A DNA stretch of 34,281 bases from Alphaproteobacteria bacterium (GTDB lineage Bacteria > Pseudomonadota > Alphaproteobacteria > Rhizobiales > Devosiaceae). Below are positions 7,584 through 15,442 of this stretch, in pieces. Below the pieces are notes generated by a model. It worked only from the letters and a program-made list of their open reading frames with translations, did no database searches and had not been told where the DNA came from. Numbering within the stretch: position 1 is the stretch's first letter; every line of letters starts with the position of its first letter. The position numbers and the translations under genes were made by a program. The stretch is from positions 1 to 34,281 of the forward strand of contig JAHJQZ010000049.1 of assembly GCA_018818925.1 (NCBI GenBank), in the 5' to 3' direction.

Positions 7584-8146
7584 TTGCGAAGGCTCCGTGC
7601 CCACAGACCGATGCCGGCCAGCCCGATGATGAGGAAAATGCCGGCGAGGATATCGGCGAAGCGCAGGCGCGCATCCATCTCCTCGATCCGCTGCATGAGC
7701 GGCGCCACCTGGCGTTGCACCGCCGCCTCGACCAGCGCGGCACTGCCGGCTTCTGGCGGTTCGGAAGAGGAGACAGCGGCCGCCGACGTCGCCGGAACAG
7801 CGGCGGGGGCGGCGGTTTCACCGGCGCCGAAGCGTGCTGCCTTCAGCACCGTCGCGGCGAAATGGCCCTCCTGCGTGTCGACGGTGACGGTGATGTCCGA
7901 AATGATCGGTTCGGGAATTGTGAAGCGAAACGCGCCGTCGGCACCGGTCCGGCCGGCGCCGATTTCTCTGCCGGCTTCATCGACCGCGTTCCACGGCGTG
8001 TCCTTGGCCCGTCCGCCGCCTATGAAGAAGGCATAACCGGAAACGGCGTTGCCCTCGATGGCGGCAAAGACCCGCAGCGAATGGGCCGCGACGGGCTGAA
8101 CGAGAATGGCCAGAACGATCAGGGCGAAAACGACGAGCCGTTTCAT
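7580..8146 (-). CDS. nikL: NikL-like extracytoplasmic accessory subunit of the Ni/Co ECF transporter
   Basis: Small accessory subunit that, in nickel ECF systems of the NikKMLQO kind, replaces CbiN and helps NikM capture metal. The 188-residue protein has an N-terminal signal peptide with likely cleavage after VAA, so that the mature chain begins His-Ser-Leu. An Ig-like carrier-type domain follows (about 22-110, with GYAFFIGGGRAKDTPW and GADGAFRF), then a low-complexity Ala/Pro/Ser linker, a short coiled-coil stretch (QRQVAPLMQRIEEMDARLRF) and a C-terminal membrane helix ending RSLRK. ATG 8146 overlaps the nikM stop as ATGA. Its presence in place of a small CbiN favours nickel over cobalt, but the metal is not proven. 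Confidence 0.82.
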   Translation of the reverse strand: MKRLVVFALIVLAILVQPVAAHSLRVFAAIEGNAVSGYAFFIGGGRAKDTPWNAVDEAGREIGAGRTGADGAFRFTIPEPIISDITVTVDTQEGHFAATVLKAARFGAGETAAPAAVPATSAAAVSSSEPPEAGSAALVEAAVQRQVAPLMQRIEEMDARLRFADILAGIFLIIGLAGIGLWARSLRK

Positions 8147-8757
8147 GGCAGCACCGGCAGGAGCGCATCGGGCCGCACGCGGACGAGAAAGCCGACCGTG
8201 GCGGCGGTGACGAAAGCCTCGACCAGGGCGAGCGGCAGGTAGGTGGCCAGAAGAACGCTGGCGACCGGCACATAGTCGGACGAGGACAGGAACAGCGAAA
8301 GTGCCACCATGCCGCCCGTGCCGAACACCGCCAGCGCGCCGGCCAGCGCCGCCAGGAGCGCCCTGAGGCTGGCGGAGCCGGTCGCGCGCAGAATCGGGCC
8401 GACCAGCATTGCCAAGGCCACGCCGGGCAGCGCCATGTTGAGCGTGTTGACGCCGAGCGTGGTCAGTCCGCCCATGCCGAACAGCAGCGCCTGCAGCAGC
8501 AGCGCCACGACCAGGGCGGGAAACACAGCCATGCCGAGCATCAGCCCCATCAGCCCGCCGAACAACAGATGGACGCTCGACGGTCCGACCGGAATGGCCA
8601 GCAGCGATCCGGCGAAAAACCCGGCGGCGAGGATCGCCGTTTTCGGGATCGTCCTGTCGTCGAGCGCCCTGAGCCCGAGCGCCAGCCCGCCAAGGGCCAG
8701 CGCCGTGCCGCCGATCAGCACCGGGGCGCTGAGAATGCCGTCTGGGATATGCGCCAT
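8143..8757 (-). CDS. nikM: Substrate-binding membrane subunit of Ni/Co ECF transporter (CbiM/NikM)
   Basis: The S component that binds Ni(II) or Co(II) and carries it across the inner membrane. The 204-residue protein is almost entirely hydrophobic helices and starts MAHIPDG, the family signature; known structures bind metal with the N-terminal amine and the His at position 2. Here an Ala is inserted after Met, so Met removal would put His back at position 2. A second conserved site is VGPSSVHLLFGG near 57-68, whose His is also a ligand in the family. Ends overlap nikL by four bases; nikK lies 23 bases upstream. Sequence alone does not settle Ni versus Co. Confidence 0.9.
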   Translation of the reverse strand: MAHIPDGILSAPVLIGGTALALGGLALGLRALDDRTIPKTAILAAGFFAGSLLAIPVGPSSVHLLFGGLMGLMLGMAVFPALVVALLLQALLFGMGGLTTLGVNTLNMALPGVALAMLVGPILRATGSASLRALLAALAGALAVFGTGGMVALSLFLSSSDYVPVASVLLATYLPLALVEAFVTAATVGFLVRVRPDALLPVLP

Positions 8758-8780
8758 GAGGGTGTGGTTCCGTTGCCCGG

Positions 8781-9551
8781 TTACTCGTTCATGCCGGTGG
8801 CTTTCACCCAGATCAGGGCGCCCAGTTCCACCGGCACCTCGTCCCCCTCAGGCGAGACCATTTGTGTATCGCCTTCGACAAGTGCTGCAAAGCCCCACCA
8901 GCCTGGCCGCGGCATGGCATAGGTGAAGGTGCCGTTGGCATCGGCCGTGATCACCTGGGTGATGAAGGCGTCGTTGGGCGCGGCGACCGAACCGTCATTG
9001 ATGAACTCGACTTCGATTTCGGCGAAGGGCAACGGCTGGCCGTCATGAAGCACCACGCCTGAAAACGCGTTTCCGGCCCAGATCCCCGTCGGCCGGGTCA
9101 GCGGCAGGATCTCGACCGGCAGGCCGACGAGTTCGTTCCAGCCTTCGCCCGAGGCATAGCTGTCGACCACGACTTTGGCATAGTGGATGATGTACTTGCC
9201 CTCGGCCGGCTCCCAATAGGGCTGCGGCTCGACGAAATAGACAGCGGCGCCCGGTTCGGGCAGCGCGTCGTCGAGCCTCCAGGCGCTCTTGCCGTCGACA
9301 GGCACATCGACCAGCGCCGGAGACAGGTCGGTGATCGCGCCGTCGCGGAAAACGCCGACCCTGACCGGCCGTTCCATGCTCATGAGCGGCCCGCCCTCGA
9401 AGGGGTGGGTGAACTTGAGGTCGAACGACACGGCACCGCCATCGGTGAGAACGTCACCGCTCGGAATGATTTCCTGGAAATGCGCCAGCGCCGGCGTCGA
9501 AAGGGCAAAAGCGAGCGCGAAAAGGACCGGGGCGGGCTGGAAAGGCTGCAT
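8781..9551 (-). CDS. nikK: Periplasmic DUF4198 protein, NikK-like component of the Ni/Co uptake system
   Basis: First gene of the transporter operon. The roughly 256-residue protein has a signal peptide (hydrophobic VLFALAFALS, likely cleavage after ALA), so the mature chain begins His-Phe-Gln, as is usual for DUF4198 proteins. Beta-rich domains follow, with FTHPFEGGPLM, YFVEPQPYWEP, EGKYIIHYAKV and a last domain rich in GxFTYxxPxPGWWGF. NikK proteins sit in the periplasm and are thought to bind or hand over nickel. ATG 9551 is chosen for a GGTGA SD 5 bases upstream; a GTG at 9560 is possible and would add three residues. A NikR-type operator lies about 20 bases upstream, so transcription is probably metal-repressed. 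Confidence 0.82.
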   Translation of the reverse strand: MQPFQPAPVLFALAFALSTPALAHFQEIIPSGDVLTDGGAVSFDLKFTHPFEGGPLMSMERPVRVGVFRDGAITDLSPALVDVPVDGKSAWRLDDALPEPGAAVYFVEPQPYWEPAEGKYIIHYAKVVVDSYASGEGWNELVGLPVEILPLTRPTGIWAGNAFSGVVLHDGQPLPFAEIEVEFINDGSVAAPNDAFITQVITADANGTFTYAMPRPGWWGFAALVEGDTQMVSPEGDEVPVELGALIWVKATGMNE

Positions 9552-9568
9552 GATCGTCACCGTCGTTG

Positions 9569-9607
9569 ATATGAATTTTTATAAGAAAAATCATACTCTG
9601 CCGGCAA
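9569..9607 (-). promoter_or_regulatory. nikK promoter with NikR-type operator over the -10 region
   Basis: The sequence ATATGA (9569-9574), 16 bases, TCATAC (9591-9596) matches the E. coli NikR operator GTATGA-N16-TCATAC in 11 of 12 positions, including the exact spacing. On the minus strand a -35-like TTGCCG (9602-9607) and a -10-like TATAAA (9578-9583) with an 18-base spacer put the operator over the -10 and spacer, as expected for repression of the transporter operon. It lies 134 bases from the divergent regulator start, so autoregulation is possible but not shown. Confidence 0.8.
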
Positions 9608-9693
9608 GCGCAAGTCCCCGGCCGGACCGGGAGGCGCTTTTCACTGCGACACCGGGACGCTAGGCTGCGAACCGGCAACGGGAGGCAGAGGCC

Positions 9694-10167
9694 ATGCAGA
9701 GAATAACGATTGCGCTCGACGACGCGCTTGTTGCCGATCTCGACGCGCACTTGGCCGCCATCGGCGCCTCCAGCCGCTCCGAGGCCATCCGCGACCTGGT
9801 GCGGCGCGGCCTTTCGACCCTTCCCGGCGCGCCGCCATCGGCGGAGTGCTATGGCGTCGTCAGCTGCGCCATCGACCAGTCGGTGCGCAATCTCGCCGCC
9901 CGCGTGCCGCAAAGCCGGCTCGACCGCCACGACCAGACCGTGGCTTCGCTGTCGGTGCCGCTCGACCATTCGACCTCGATCGATGTCGCGATCATGCGCG
10001 GTCATGTCGCCGATGTGTCATCCTATGCCGAGGCGTTGTTCCTCGAGCGCGGCGTCATGCACGGCGCCCTCGGCCTCATCCCCGTCGCGCGCGACACGGT
10101 CATTCACATGCACGGCGACGGCGCCTCGCATGCCCATACCCATTTAAGGGTCAAGAGCAGTTTCTAG
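9694..10167 (+). CDS. nikR: NikR-like ribbon-helix-helix metalloregulator lacking canonical Ni ligands
   Basis: Regulator divergent from the nikKMLQO operon. Residues 1-45 are a ribbon-helix-helix DNA-binding domain (MQRITIALDD, SRSEAIRDLVRRGL) very like E. coli NikR. Residues 52-133 align without gaps to the NikR ACT-like metal domain (HDQTVASLSV, RGHVADV, ERGVMHGAL), with E. coli numbering preserved. At the four high-affinity Ni positions, however, it has Leu76, Ser87, Pro89 and Ser95 instead of His, His, His and Cys. His79 and His92 are kept. A C-terminal extension (134-157) carries HMHGDG and SHAHTH, a possible replacement metal site. SD GGGAGG precedes ATG 9694. The gene name marks the family only; the sensed metal may differ from nickel or be sensed elsewhere in the protein. 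Confidence 0.85.
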   Translation: MQRITIALDDALVADLDAHLAAIGASSRSEAIRDLVRRGLSTLPGAPPSAECYGVVSCAIDQSVRNLAARVPQSRLDRHDQTVASLSVPLDHSTSIDVAIMRGHVADVSSYAEALFLERGVMHGALGLIPVARDTVIHMHGDGASHAHTHLRVKSSF

Positions 10168-10596
10168 CCGGCGGGCCGATCCGACTCGAACGCAAACCGC
10201 TCCGAACCCTTGCCGTTTGGGATCAGGAAAAAACAGGGCAGGAGAAAAACGGTGACCGATCTGCTCGGCGATTACCTGCGAAAGACCAACGAATACTTGC
10301 GCGCCAAAGCTGAAAGTCCGGCGGGAAAAGGGTCCCGCGATCCGTTGCCGTCGGCCGGATCGACACATCATCATCCATGCGGTGTCGGGCCGTCCAGTGC
10401 CGCAAAACCGGGTGCAAAAGCCGAATTAAGCTGTCTCCGAGCGCCGGCAGACGCCTCGATCGGGCGATCGACCGAACCGGAAGAACAAGAAAATCGCCGG
10501 ATTTGCGCGGGTTCTGGGCTTTGGCGTGCTCCGGCACCGTGCCTTCGTTGCGCGCGCCGGGCTCGCCTGCAGCGCCAGTTCTCCCCCCAAAAGGCT
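10168..10596. other. Long intergenic stretch with no convincing gene
   Basis: The space between the NikR-like gene and the arabinose transporter totals 641 bases. In this part I find no recognisable protein. One open frame starting at GTG 10252, after an AGGAG, runs to 10659, but the product is low-complexity, has no family likeness, and crosses the putative AraC operator and promoter, so I do not call it. No rho-independent terminator for the regulator gene could be seen. Confidence 0.4.
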
Positions 10597-10652
10597 CAGC
10601 AGGATCATCCATACAAACGACCATTCGCTGTCTTATGCGGAAAACGCAAAAT
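10597..10652 (+). promoter_or_regulatory. Putative AraC operator and promoter of the arabinose ABC transporter operon
   Basis: CAGC-N7-TCCATA at 10597-10613 matches the E. coli AraC half-site TAGC-N7-TCCATA in 9 of 10 defined positions. After four bases a second, weak 17-base position follows (10618-10634), the I1/I2 arrangement in E. coli. A poor -35 (TTCGCT, 10624-10629) and a -10-like CAAAAT (10647-10652) with 17 bases between fit an activator-dependent promoter overlapped by the second half-site. The transporter start is about 155 bases downstream. The core GGATCATCCAT recurs before araB. Confidence 0.55.
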
Positions 10653-10808
10653 GCCCTAGCCTTTTAGACTGTGAGGAGTTTGAGAAGTTTGCGGAACGGA
10701 CAAGTGCCGTGCCGCGACGCCAGCCAGAATATCCGGCAGTTTGGGCAGTAATACCAAGGTAGCCCCGCGCTCGGGTGTTTGGCTTTCATTTAACCGTGGG
10801 AGGAATAC

Positions 10809-11723
10809 ATGAAGAATCTGAAATTGGTCGCCGCCGTTGTTGCCGGTGCGATGATGCTTGCTTCGACTTCGGCCATGGCCGTCACCATCGGCTTCTCGCA
10901 GGTCGGTGACGAGGGCGATTGGCGCCCGGCCTTCTCCAAGGACATGCAGGATTCCGCCGTCGAATACGGCATCGACCTGAAGTTCGCCGACGCGCAGGGC
11001 AAGCAGGAAGAACAGCTTCGCGCCGTTCGCGCCTTCATCGCCCAGGGCGTCGACGCGATCATCATCGCGCCCGTGGTCGTCACCGGCTGGGATCAGGTGC
11101 TCCAGGAAGCCAAGAAGGCCAGTATCCCGGTCTTCCTCGCCGACCGTGACGTCGAGGTCGAGGACAACTCGCTCTACGTGACCCGCATTTCCGCCGACTT
11201 CAATCTCGAAGGCAAGCTGGCCGCCGCTTGGCTTGCTGCCGAGAGCAAGGGCTCCTGCAAGGTCGTCGAACTGCAGGGCACCGTCGGTTCGGCTGCCGCC
11301 ATCGAGCGTCAGAAGGGCTTCCAGGCGGTTCTGGACCAGTTCCCCGCCATGGAGATCGTCCGCTCGCAGTCCGGCGACTTCACGACCGAAGGTGGCAAGC
11401 AGGTCATGGAAGCCTTCATCAAGGCGACCAACAACCTCGAGGGCATCTGCGCTTCGTTCGCGCATAACGACAACATGCAGCTCGGCGCCATCCAGGCCAT
11501 GAAGGAAGCCGGCCTCAATCCGGGCACCGACGTCCTGATGGTATCGGTCGACTACGTGCCGGCCATGATCAAGGCCCTCGAAGCCGGCGAAGCCAACGCT
11601 TCGGTCGAACTGCGTTCCGCCATCGGCAAGTTCATCTACCCCGTGGTCCTTGACTATCTCGAGGCCCCCAAGGATCTGCCGAAGTGGATCGTCATTCCGG
11701 GCGACCTGCACACTGCCAAGTAA
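10809..11723 (+). CDS. ytfQ: Periplasmic sugar-binding protein, YtfQ/AraU type (probably arabinose)
   Basis: Binding protein of a CUT2-type ABC sugar importer. The 304-residue protein has a signal peptide (MKNLKLVAAVVAGAMML, cleavage after AMA) and then runs parallel to E. coli YtfQ: VTIGFSQVGDEGDWR, IDLKFADAQGKQEEQ, APVVVTGWDQVL, VFLADRDV, VVELQGTVGSAAAI, RSQSGDFTTEGGKQVME and GEANASVEL. E. coli YtfQ binds galactofuranose, and related systems take arabinose (AraUVWZ of Shewanella). The operon here continues with araD and araA, so arabinose is the likely ligand. SD GGGAGGAA precedes ATG 10809. Preceded by an AraC-like operator and followed by a strong hairpin that probably sets a higher level of this gene than of the downstream ones. 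Confidence 0.9.
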   Translation: MKNLKLVAAVVAGAMMLASTSAMAVTIGFSQVGDEGDWRPAFSKDMQDSAVEYGIDLKFADAQGKQEEQLRAVRAFIAQGVDAIIIAPVVVTGWDQVLQEAKKASIPVFLADRDVEVEDNSLYVTRISADFNLEGKLAAAWLAAESKGSCKVVELQGTVGSAAAIERQKGFQAVLDQFPAMEIVRSQSGDFTTEGGKQVMEAFIKATNNLEGICASFAHNDNMQLGAIQAMKEAGLNPGTDVLMVSVDYVPAMIKALEAGEANASVELRSAIGKFIYPVVLDYLEAPKDLPKWIVIPGDLHTAK

Positions 11724-11788
11724 CGTGCTGTAGTCTGTGCGCTACTGACGTTGCCTTCGGGCTGCATAGGTAGTCTCTCCCAAGTCGC

Positions 11789-11817
11789 GGCGCCCTGTCT
11801 GCAACAGCCAGGGCGCC
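11789..11817 (+). terminator. Strong intercistronic hairpin after ytfQ (mRNA-stabilising or partial terminator)
   Basis: GGCGCCCTG (11789-11797) pairs perfectly with CAGGGCGCC (11809-11817). Inside, after a one-base mismatch on each side, CTG pairs with CAG around a CAA loop, giving a 12-pair stem. No T-run follows, so it is not a classic terminator. Its place in a 190-base gap after the binding-protein gene is typical of elements that protect upstream mRNA or attenuate read-through. Confidence 0.75.
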
Positions 11818-11913
11818 CGGCATGGGAATGTGATACGACCGGAAGCGCGTGGCCTGCGTGACGCAGGTTGGACGGCAAGCCGGCTGAAGACCATATGGCG
11901 GGAGGCATGCGCC

Positions 11914-13419
11914 GTGGCGGAGCCAACCAGTTACCGCGTCGAAATGCGCGGCGTTTCCAAGACATTTCCCGGCGTGCGCGCCCTCGACAGCGTCGACCTG
12001 CATTTGCGGGAAGGCGAGGTTCATGCGCTGCTGGGCGAGAATGGGGCCGGGAAATCGACCCTTATCAAGATCCTGACCGGCGCGCTTGAGCGCGACGAGG
12101 GGTCGGTCCTTCTGGACGGCAAGCCCGTCGAGGTCCACACCACCGCGGAAGCCCAGGCTCTGGGCATCTCGACCGTCTACCAGGAAGTCAACCTGATCCC
12201 GACCCTGTCGGTCACCAAAAACTTGACCCTCGGCCGCCAGCCGACACGCTATGGGCTGATCTCGTGGCGCAAGGCACGCATGATGGCCGAGGAGCGGCTG
12301 AAGCGCCTGAGGCTCGACATCGATCCGGAACGCCCGCTCGGCTATTATTCGGTTGCCATCCAGCAGCTGGTGGCCATCGCCCGCGCCCTCGAGGACGACA
12401 CGCGGGTGCTCGTGCTCGACGAGCCGACCGCCAGCCTCGACGCGGAAGAGACCGAGCTCCTGTTCCAGATCGTGCGCGATCTCAAGGCCAAGGGCATCGC
12501 CGTCGTCTTCATCACCCATTTCATCGATCAGGTCTATCAGATCGCCGACCGCATCTCGGTCCTGCGCAATGGTCGCCTGGTCGGCACGGCCTCGACCGCT
12601 GAATTGCCGCGATTGAAGCTGATCTCGCTGATGATCGGCCGCGAGCTCGAAAAACTTGGCAACCGCCCCGTGCGCGCCGCCGACGATACGATCGGCGCAC
12701 CGGCCCTGGAAGCTGAGAACCTCGGACGCAAGCGTGTCATGAGCCCGTTCGACCTGACCGTTCATGCCGGGGAAGTCGTCGGTCTCGCCGGACTGCTCGG
12801 TTCCGGTCGTACCCAGACCGCCAAGCTGATATTCGGCGCCATCAAGCCCGATTCGGGCACAATGAAGATCGCCAGCAAGCCGGTCGGACACTTCTCTCCG
12901 CGCGGCTCCCTGCAGCAGGGCCTCGCATTCTGTCCCGAGGACCGCAAGGCCGACGGGCTGATCGGCGAACTCACCGTCAGGGAAAACATCATCCTCAGCC
13001 TTCAGGCCAAGCGCGGCTGGCATCACCAGTTAAGCCGCAAGGACCAGGACAGGCTCGCCGACGACATGATCAAGGCGCTGGCGATCGCGACCCCGGACGC
13101 GGAAAAGCCGGTCGGACAGCTTTCCGGCGGCAATCAGCAAAAGGTCGTGCTGGCGCGCTCGCTGGTGTCGCAGCCGACGGCATTGCTGCTCGACGAACCG
13201 ACGCGCGGCATCGATGTCGGCGCCCATGCCGAAATCGTGGCGCTCATCCGGCGCCTGTGCACCGAGGGCCTGGCCCTGCTCGTCGCCTCTTCGGAGTTCG
13301 ACGAGCTCGTGGCGGTCAGCGACCGGATCGCGGTGCTGAGGGACCGCAACAAGGTCGCGGAAATCGCCGGTGACGAAATCACCCGTGAAAACATCATCAA
13401 TGCGATTGCCCACCGATGA
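11914..13419 (+). CDS. ytfR: Sugar ABC transporter ATPase with two ABC domains, YtfR/AraV type
   Basis: ATP-hydrolysing subunit of the CUT2 importer; 501 residues with two ABC cassettes in tandem. The first has Walker A GENGAGKST, a divergent signature YSVAIQQ and Walker B VLVLDEPTAS. The second has a degenerate Walker A (GLLGSGRTQT), signature LSGGNQQKV and Walker B LLLDEPTRGID, as usual for RbsA-like proteins. GTG 11914 is chosen because GGGAGG lies 8 bases upstream and translation then starts VAEPTSYRVEMRGVSKTFPG, a normal family N-terminus. The frame is open upstream to 11830 but has no support there. The 3' end overlaps ytfT as ATGA. Confidence 0.92.
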   Translation: MAEPTSYRVEMRGVSKTFPGVRALDSVDLHLREGEVHALLGENGAGKSTLIKILTGALERDEGSVLLDGKPVEVHTTAEAQALGISTVYQEVNLIPTLSVTKNLTLGRQPTRYGLISWRKARMMAEERLKRLRLDIDPERPLGYYSVAIQQLVAIARALEDDTRVLVLDEPTASLDAEETELLFQIVRDLKAKGIAVVFITHFIDQVYQIADRISVLRNGRLVGTASTAELPRLKLISLMIGRELEKLGNRPVRAADDTIGAPALEAENLGRKRVMSPFDLTVHAGEVVGLAGLLGSGRTQTAKLIFGAIKPDSGTMKIASKPVGHFSPRGSLQQGLAFCPEDRKADGLIGELTVRENIILSLQAKRGWHHQLSRKDQDRLADDMIKALAIATPDAEKPVGQLSGGNQQKVVLARSLVSQPTALLLDEPTRGIDVGAHAEIVALIRRLCTEGLALLVASSEFDELVAVSDRIAVLRDRNKVAEIAGDEITRENIINAIAHR

Positions 13420-14465
13420 ACACTCAGCAGATGCCCGGCTCGCAGAACCAGAGCTCGTTCGCCGCAACGCTTCGCGCGGCGCTCGTCCACAATGCCGTCT
13501 GGCCGATTTCGGTGCTGGTTCTCATACTCGTCGTTAACGCCATCGTGGCGCCGGCCTTCTTCAGCATCCGCATTCAGGACGGACGGCTGTTCGGCTCGAT
13601 GATCGACGTGCTCTATCGCGGCACGGCGCCGGCGATGATCGCCCTTGGCATGGCCGTCGTTATCGGCACCAAGGGCATCGACCTTTCGGTGGGGTCGATC
13701 GTCGCCGTGGTTGGTTCGGTGATCGCCTGGCGCATCAAGGAAGGCGACCCGCACCTGGTGATCCTGTTCACCGCCCTCGCCGTCGGCATCGTGTGCGGCA
13801 TGTGGAATGGCCTGCTGGTCGCTGTTCTCGACATCCAGCCGATCATCGCCACGCTCATCCTGATGGTCGCCGGGCGCGGCATCGGGCTGATGGTCAATCT
13901 CATCTATGGCGGTACCGATCCGAGTTTCGAGAGCGAACTGCTGCAGGGCCTGAGTGTTGGCAATATCGGGTTGATACCGACGCGATTGATCCTGTTCGTC
14001 GTGATTTTCGCCGGCCTGTGGCTTTTGCTGCGACGGACGGCGCTGGGCCTGTTCATCGAATCGGTCGGCGGCAATCCGGCCGCGGCGCAACTTGCCGGCA
14101 TCCCCTCGCGTCTGATCAAGTTCTCGGCCTATACGATCTCGGGCTTTATGACCGGATGGGCCGGCATCATCCTGACCGCCGACGTGCACACCTCCGACCC
14201 GGTCAAGGTCGCCATGTTCTCCGAACTCGACGCCATTCTGGCGGTGGTGATCGGCGGCGGCTCGCTGATGGGCGGGCGCATCTATCTCGGCATGACGCTC
14301 CTGGGCGCCCTGGTCATTCAGACCATGGTCACCTCGATCCTGATGAGCGGCATGCCGCCCGAATATAATCTGATCATCAAGGCGCTGCTGGTGCTGATTA
14401 TCCTGCTCTTGCAGTCGAACAACTTCCGGGCCGCCGTCATCGCCCTGCTCGGTCGGAGGAAATAA
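13416..14465 (+). CDS. ytfT: Sugar ABC transporter permease, YtfT/AraW type
   Basis: Inner-membrane permease of the arabinose-type CUT2 importer, 349 residues with about eight to ten hydrophobic segments. Family marks are GTKGIDLSVGSIVAV, the BPD_transp_2 core near 85-100, and GGNPAAAQLAGIPSRLIK with a following YTISGFMTGWAGII, then IGGGSLMGGRIYLGMTLLGALVI. It pairs with YjfF as a heterodimeric channel. ATG 13416 overlaps the ytfR stop. It ends in the TAATG overlap with yjfF, and a GGAGG near its end serves the next gene. Confidence 0.92.
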   Translation: MNTQQMPGSQNQSSFAATLRAALVHNAVWPISVLVLILVVNAIVAPAFFSIRIQDGRLFGSMIDVLYRGTAPAMIALGMAVVIGTKGIDLSVGSIVAVVGSVIAWRIKEGDPHLVILFTALAVGIVCGMWNGLLVAVLDIQPIIATLILMVAGRGIGLMVNLIYGGTDPSFESELLQGLSVGNIGLIPTRLILFVVIFAGLWLLLRRTALGLFIESVGGNPAAAQLAGIPSRLIKFSAYTISGFMTGWAGIILTADVHTSDPVKVAMFSELDAILAVVIGGGSLMGGRIYLGMTLLGALVIQTMVTSILMSGMPPEYNLIIKALLVLIILLLQSNNFRAAVIALLGRRK

Positions 14466-15430
14466 TGAGAGACCGCTATCTGCCGCTGCTCGCGACGATC
14501 GCAGTTTTCGCGGCCCTGTACATTGCCGGTGGCATGTTCTATCCGCGAATCTTCTCCTCCCTGGTGTTCGGGCACCTGCTGGCGGACAACGCCTTCATCA
14601 TCATCGCGGCCATCGGCGTGACCTTCGTCATCATCTCCGGCGGCATCGACCTGTCGATCGGCTCGATGATCGGCTTTGTCGGCGTGGCCATGGCTAGCCT
14701 CATCCAGGCCGGCTGGGACCCTGTTCTCGTCCTTGTCCTCGTGCTGGTCTTCGGCCTGCTTTACGGCGCCTTCCAGGGCTTCATCATCGATTTCTGCGAC
14801 ATCCAGCCCTTCATCGCGACGCTGTCGGGCCTGTTCCTGCTGCGCGGCGCCTGCTTCATGGTCAATCTCAACTCGACGCCCATCCGTTCGCCTTTCGTCA
14901 GCTGGTTCAACAATATCTATGTCGACCTGCCGGGTGGCGGCTTCCTGACAGGCGGGGCGCTCGTCATGCTGTTCATGCTGGCGCTCGCCATTGTGATCGC
15001 GCACTACACCCGTTTCGGCACTAATGTTTACGCCATGGGCGGCGACCGCCCGTCGGCCATCCTGATGGGCATGCCGATGCGCCGGACGACGGTGATGATT
15101 TACGCGCTGGCCGGTTTCTATAGCGCCGTCGCCGGCGTCATCTATGCCATGAACACCAGTTCGGGCTATCCGCTGGCCGGCAACACTCTGGAACTGAGCG
15201 CCATCGCCGCATCCGTGCTCGGCGGCACGATGCTGACCGGCGGCGTCGGTCTGGTGGTCGGGGCCCTGTTCGGCGGCATGATCCTGGCGCTCATTTCGAC
15301 GATCATCATCTTCAACGGCTCGCTCAATGGCGCCTGGATCATGATCGCGACGGGCTTTCTGCTCTTTGCGTTTATCGTCATCCAGCGCTGGATCGTCAGT
15401 TCGTTCAGTTCGGCCGCCAAAGCCGACTGA
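14465..15430 (+). CDS. yjfF: Sugar ABC transporter permease, YjfF/AraZ type
   Basis: Second permease of the importer, 321 residues, again all membrane helices: VTFVIISGGIDLSIGSMIG, FIIDFCDIQPFIATLSGLFLLRG, NVYAMGGDRPSAILMGMPMRR, and ASVLGGTMLTGGVGLVVGALFG. Order and pairing with ytfT are the same as in E. coli ytfQRT-yjfF. The start codon ATG 14465 shares one base with the ytfT stop (TAATG) and has GGAGG upstream, so translation is coupled. araD follows 12 bases after the stop, joining uptake and catabolism in one transcript. Confidence 0.92.
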   Translation: MRDRYLPLLATIAVFAALYIAGGMFYPRIFSSLVFGHLLADNAFIIIAAIGVTFVIISGGIDLSIGSMIGFVGVAMASLIQAGWDPVLVLVLVLVFGLLYGAFQGFIIDFCDIQPFIATLSGLFLLRGACFMVNLNSTPIRSPFVSWFNNIYVDLPGGGFLTGGALVMLFMLALAIVIAHYTRFGTNVYAMGGDRPSAILMGMPMRRTTVMIYALAGFYSAVAGVIYAMNTSSGYPLAGNTLELSAIAASVLGGTMLTGGVGLVVGALFGGMILALISTIIIFNGSLNGAWIMIATGFLLFAFIVIQRWIVSSFSSAAKAD

Positions 15431-15442
15431 CGGGAGTGGCAA

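Noticed and set aside
10252-10659. Open frame starting GTG after an AGGAG in the gap before ytfQ
   Set aside because: No recognisable domain, odd composition, and it crosses the putative AraC operator and promoter. Only the SD-like sequence supports it.
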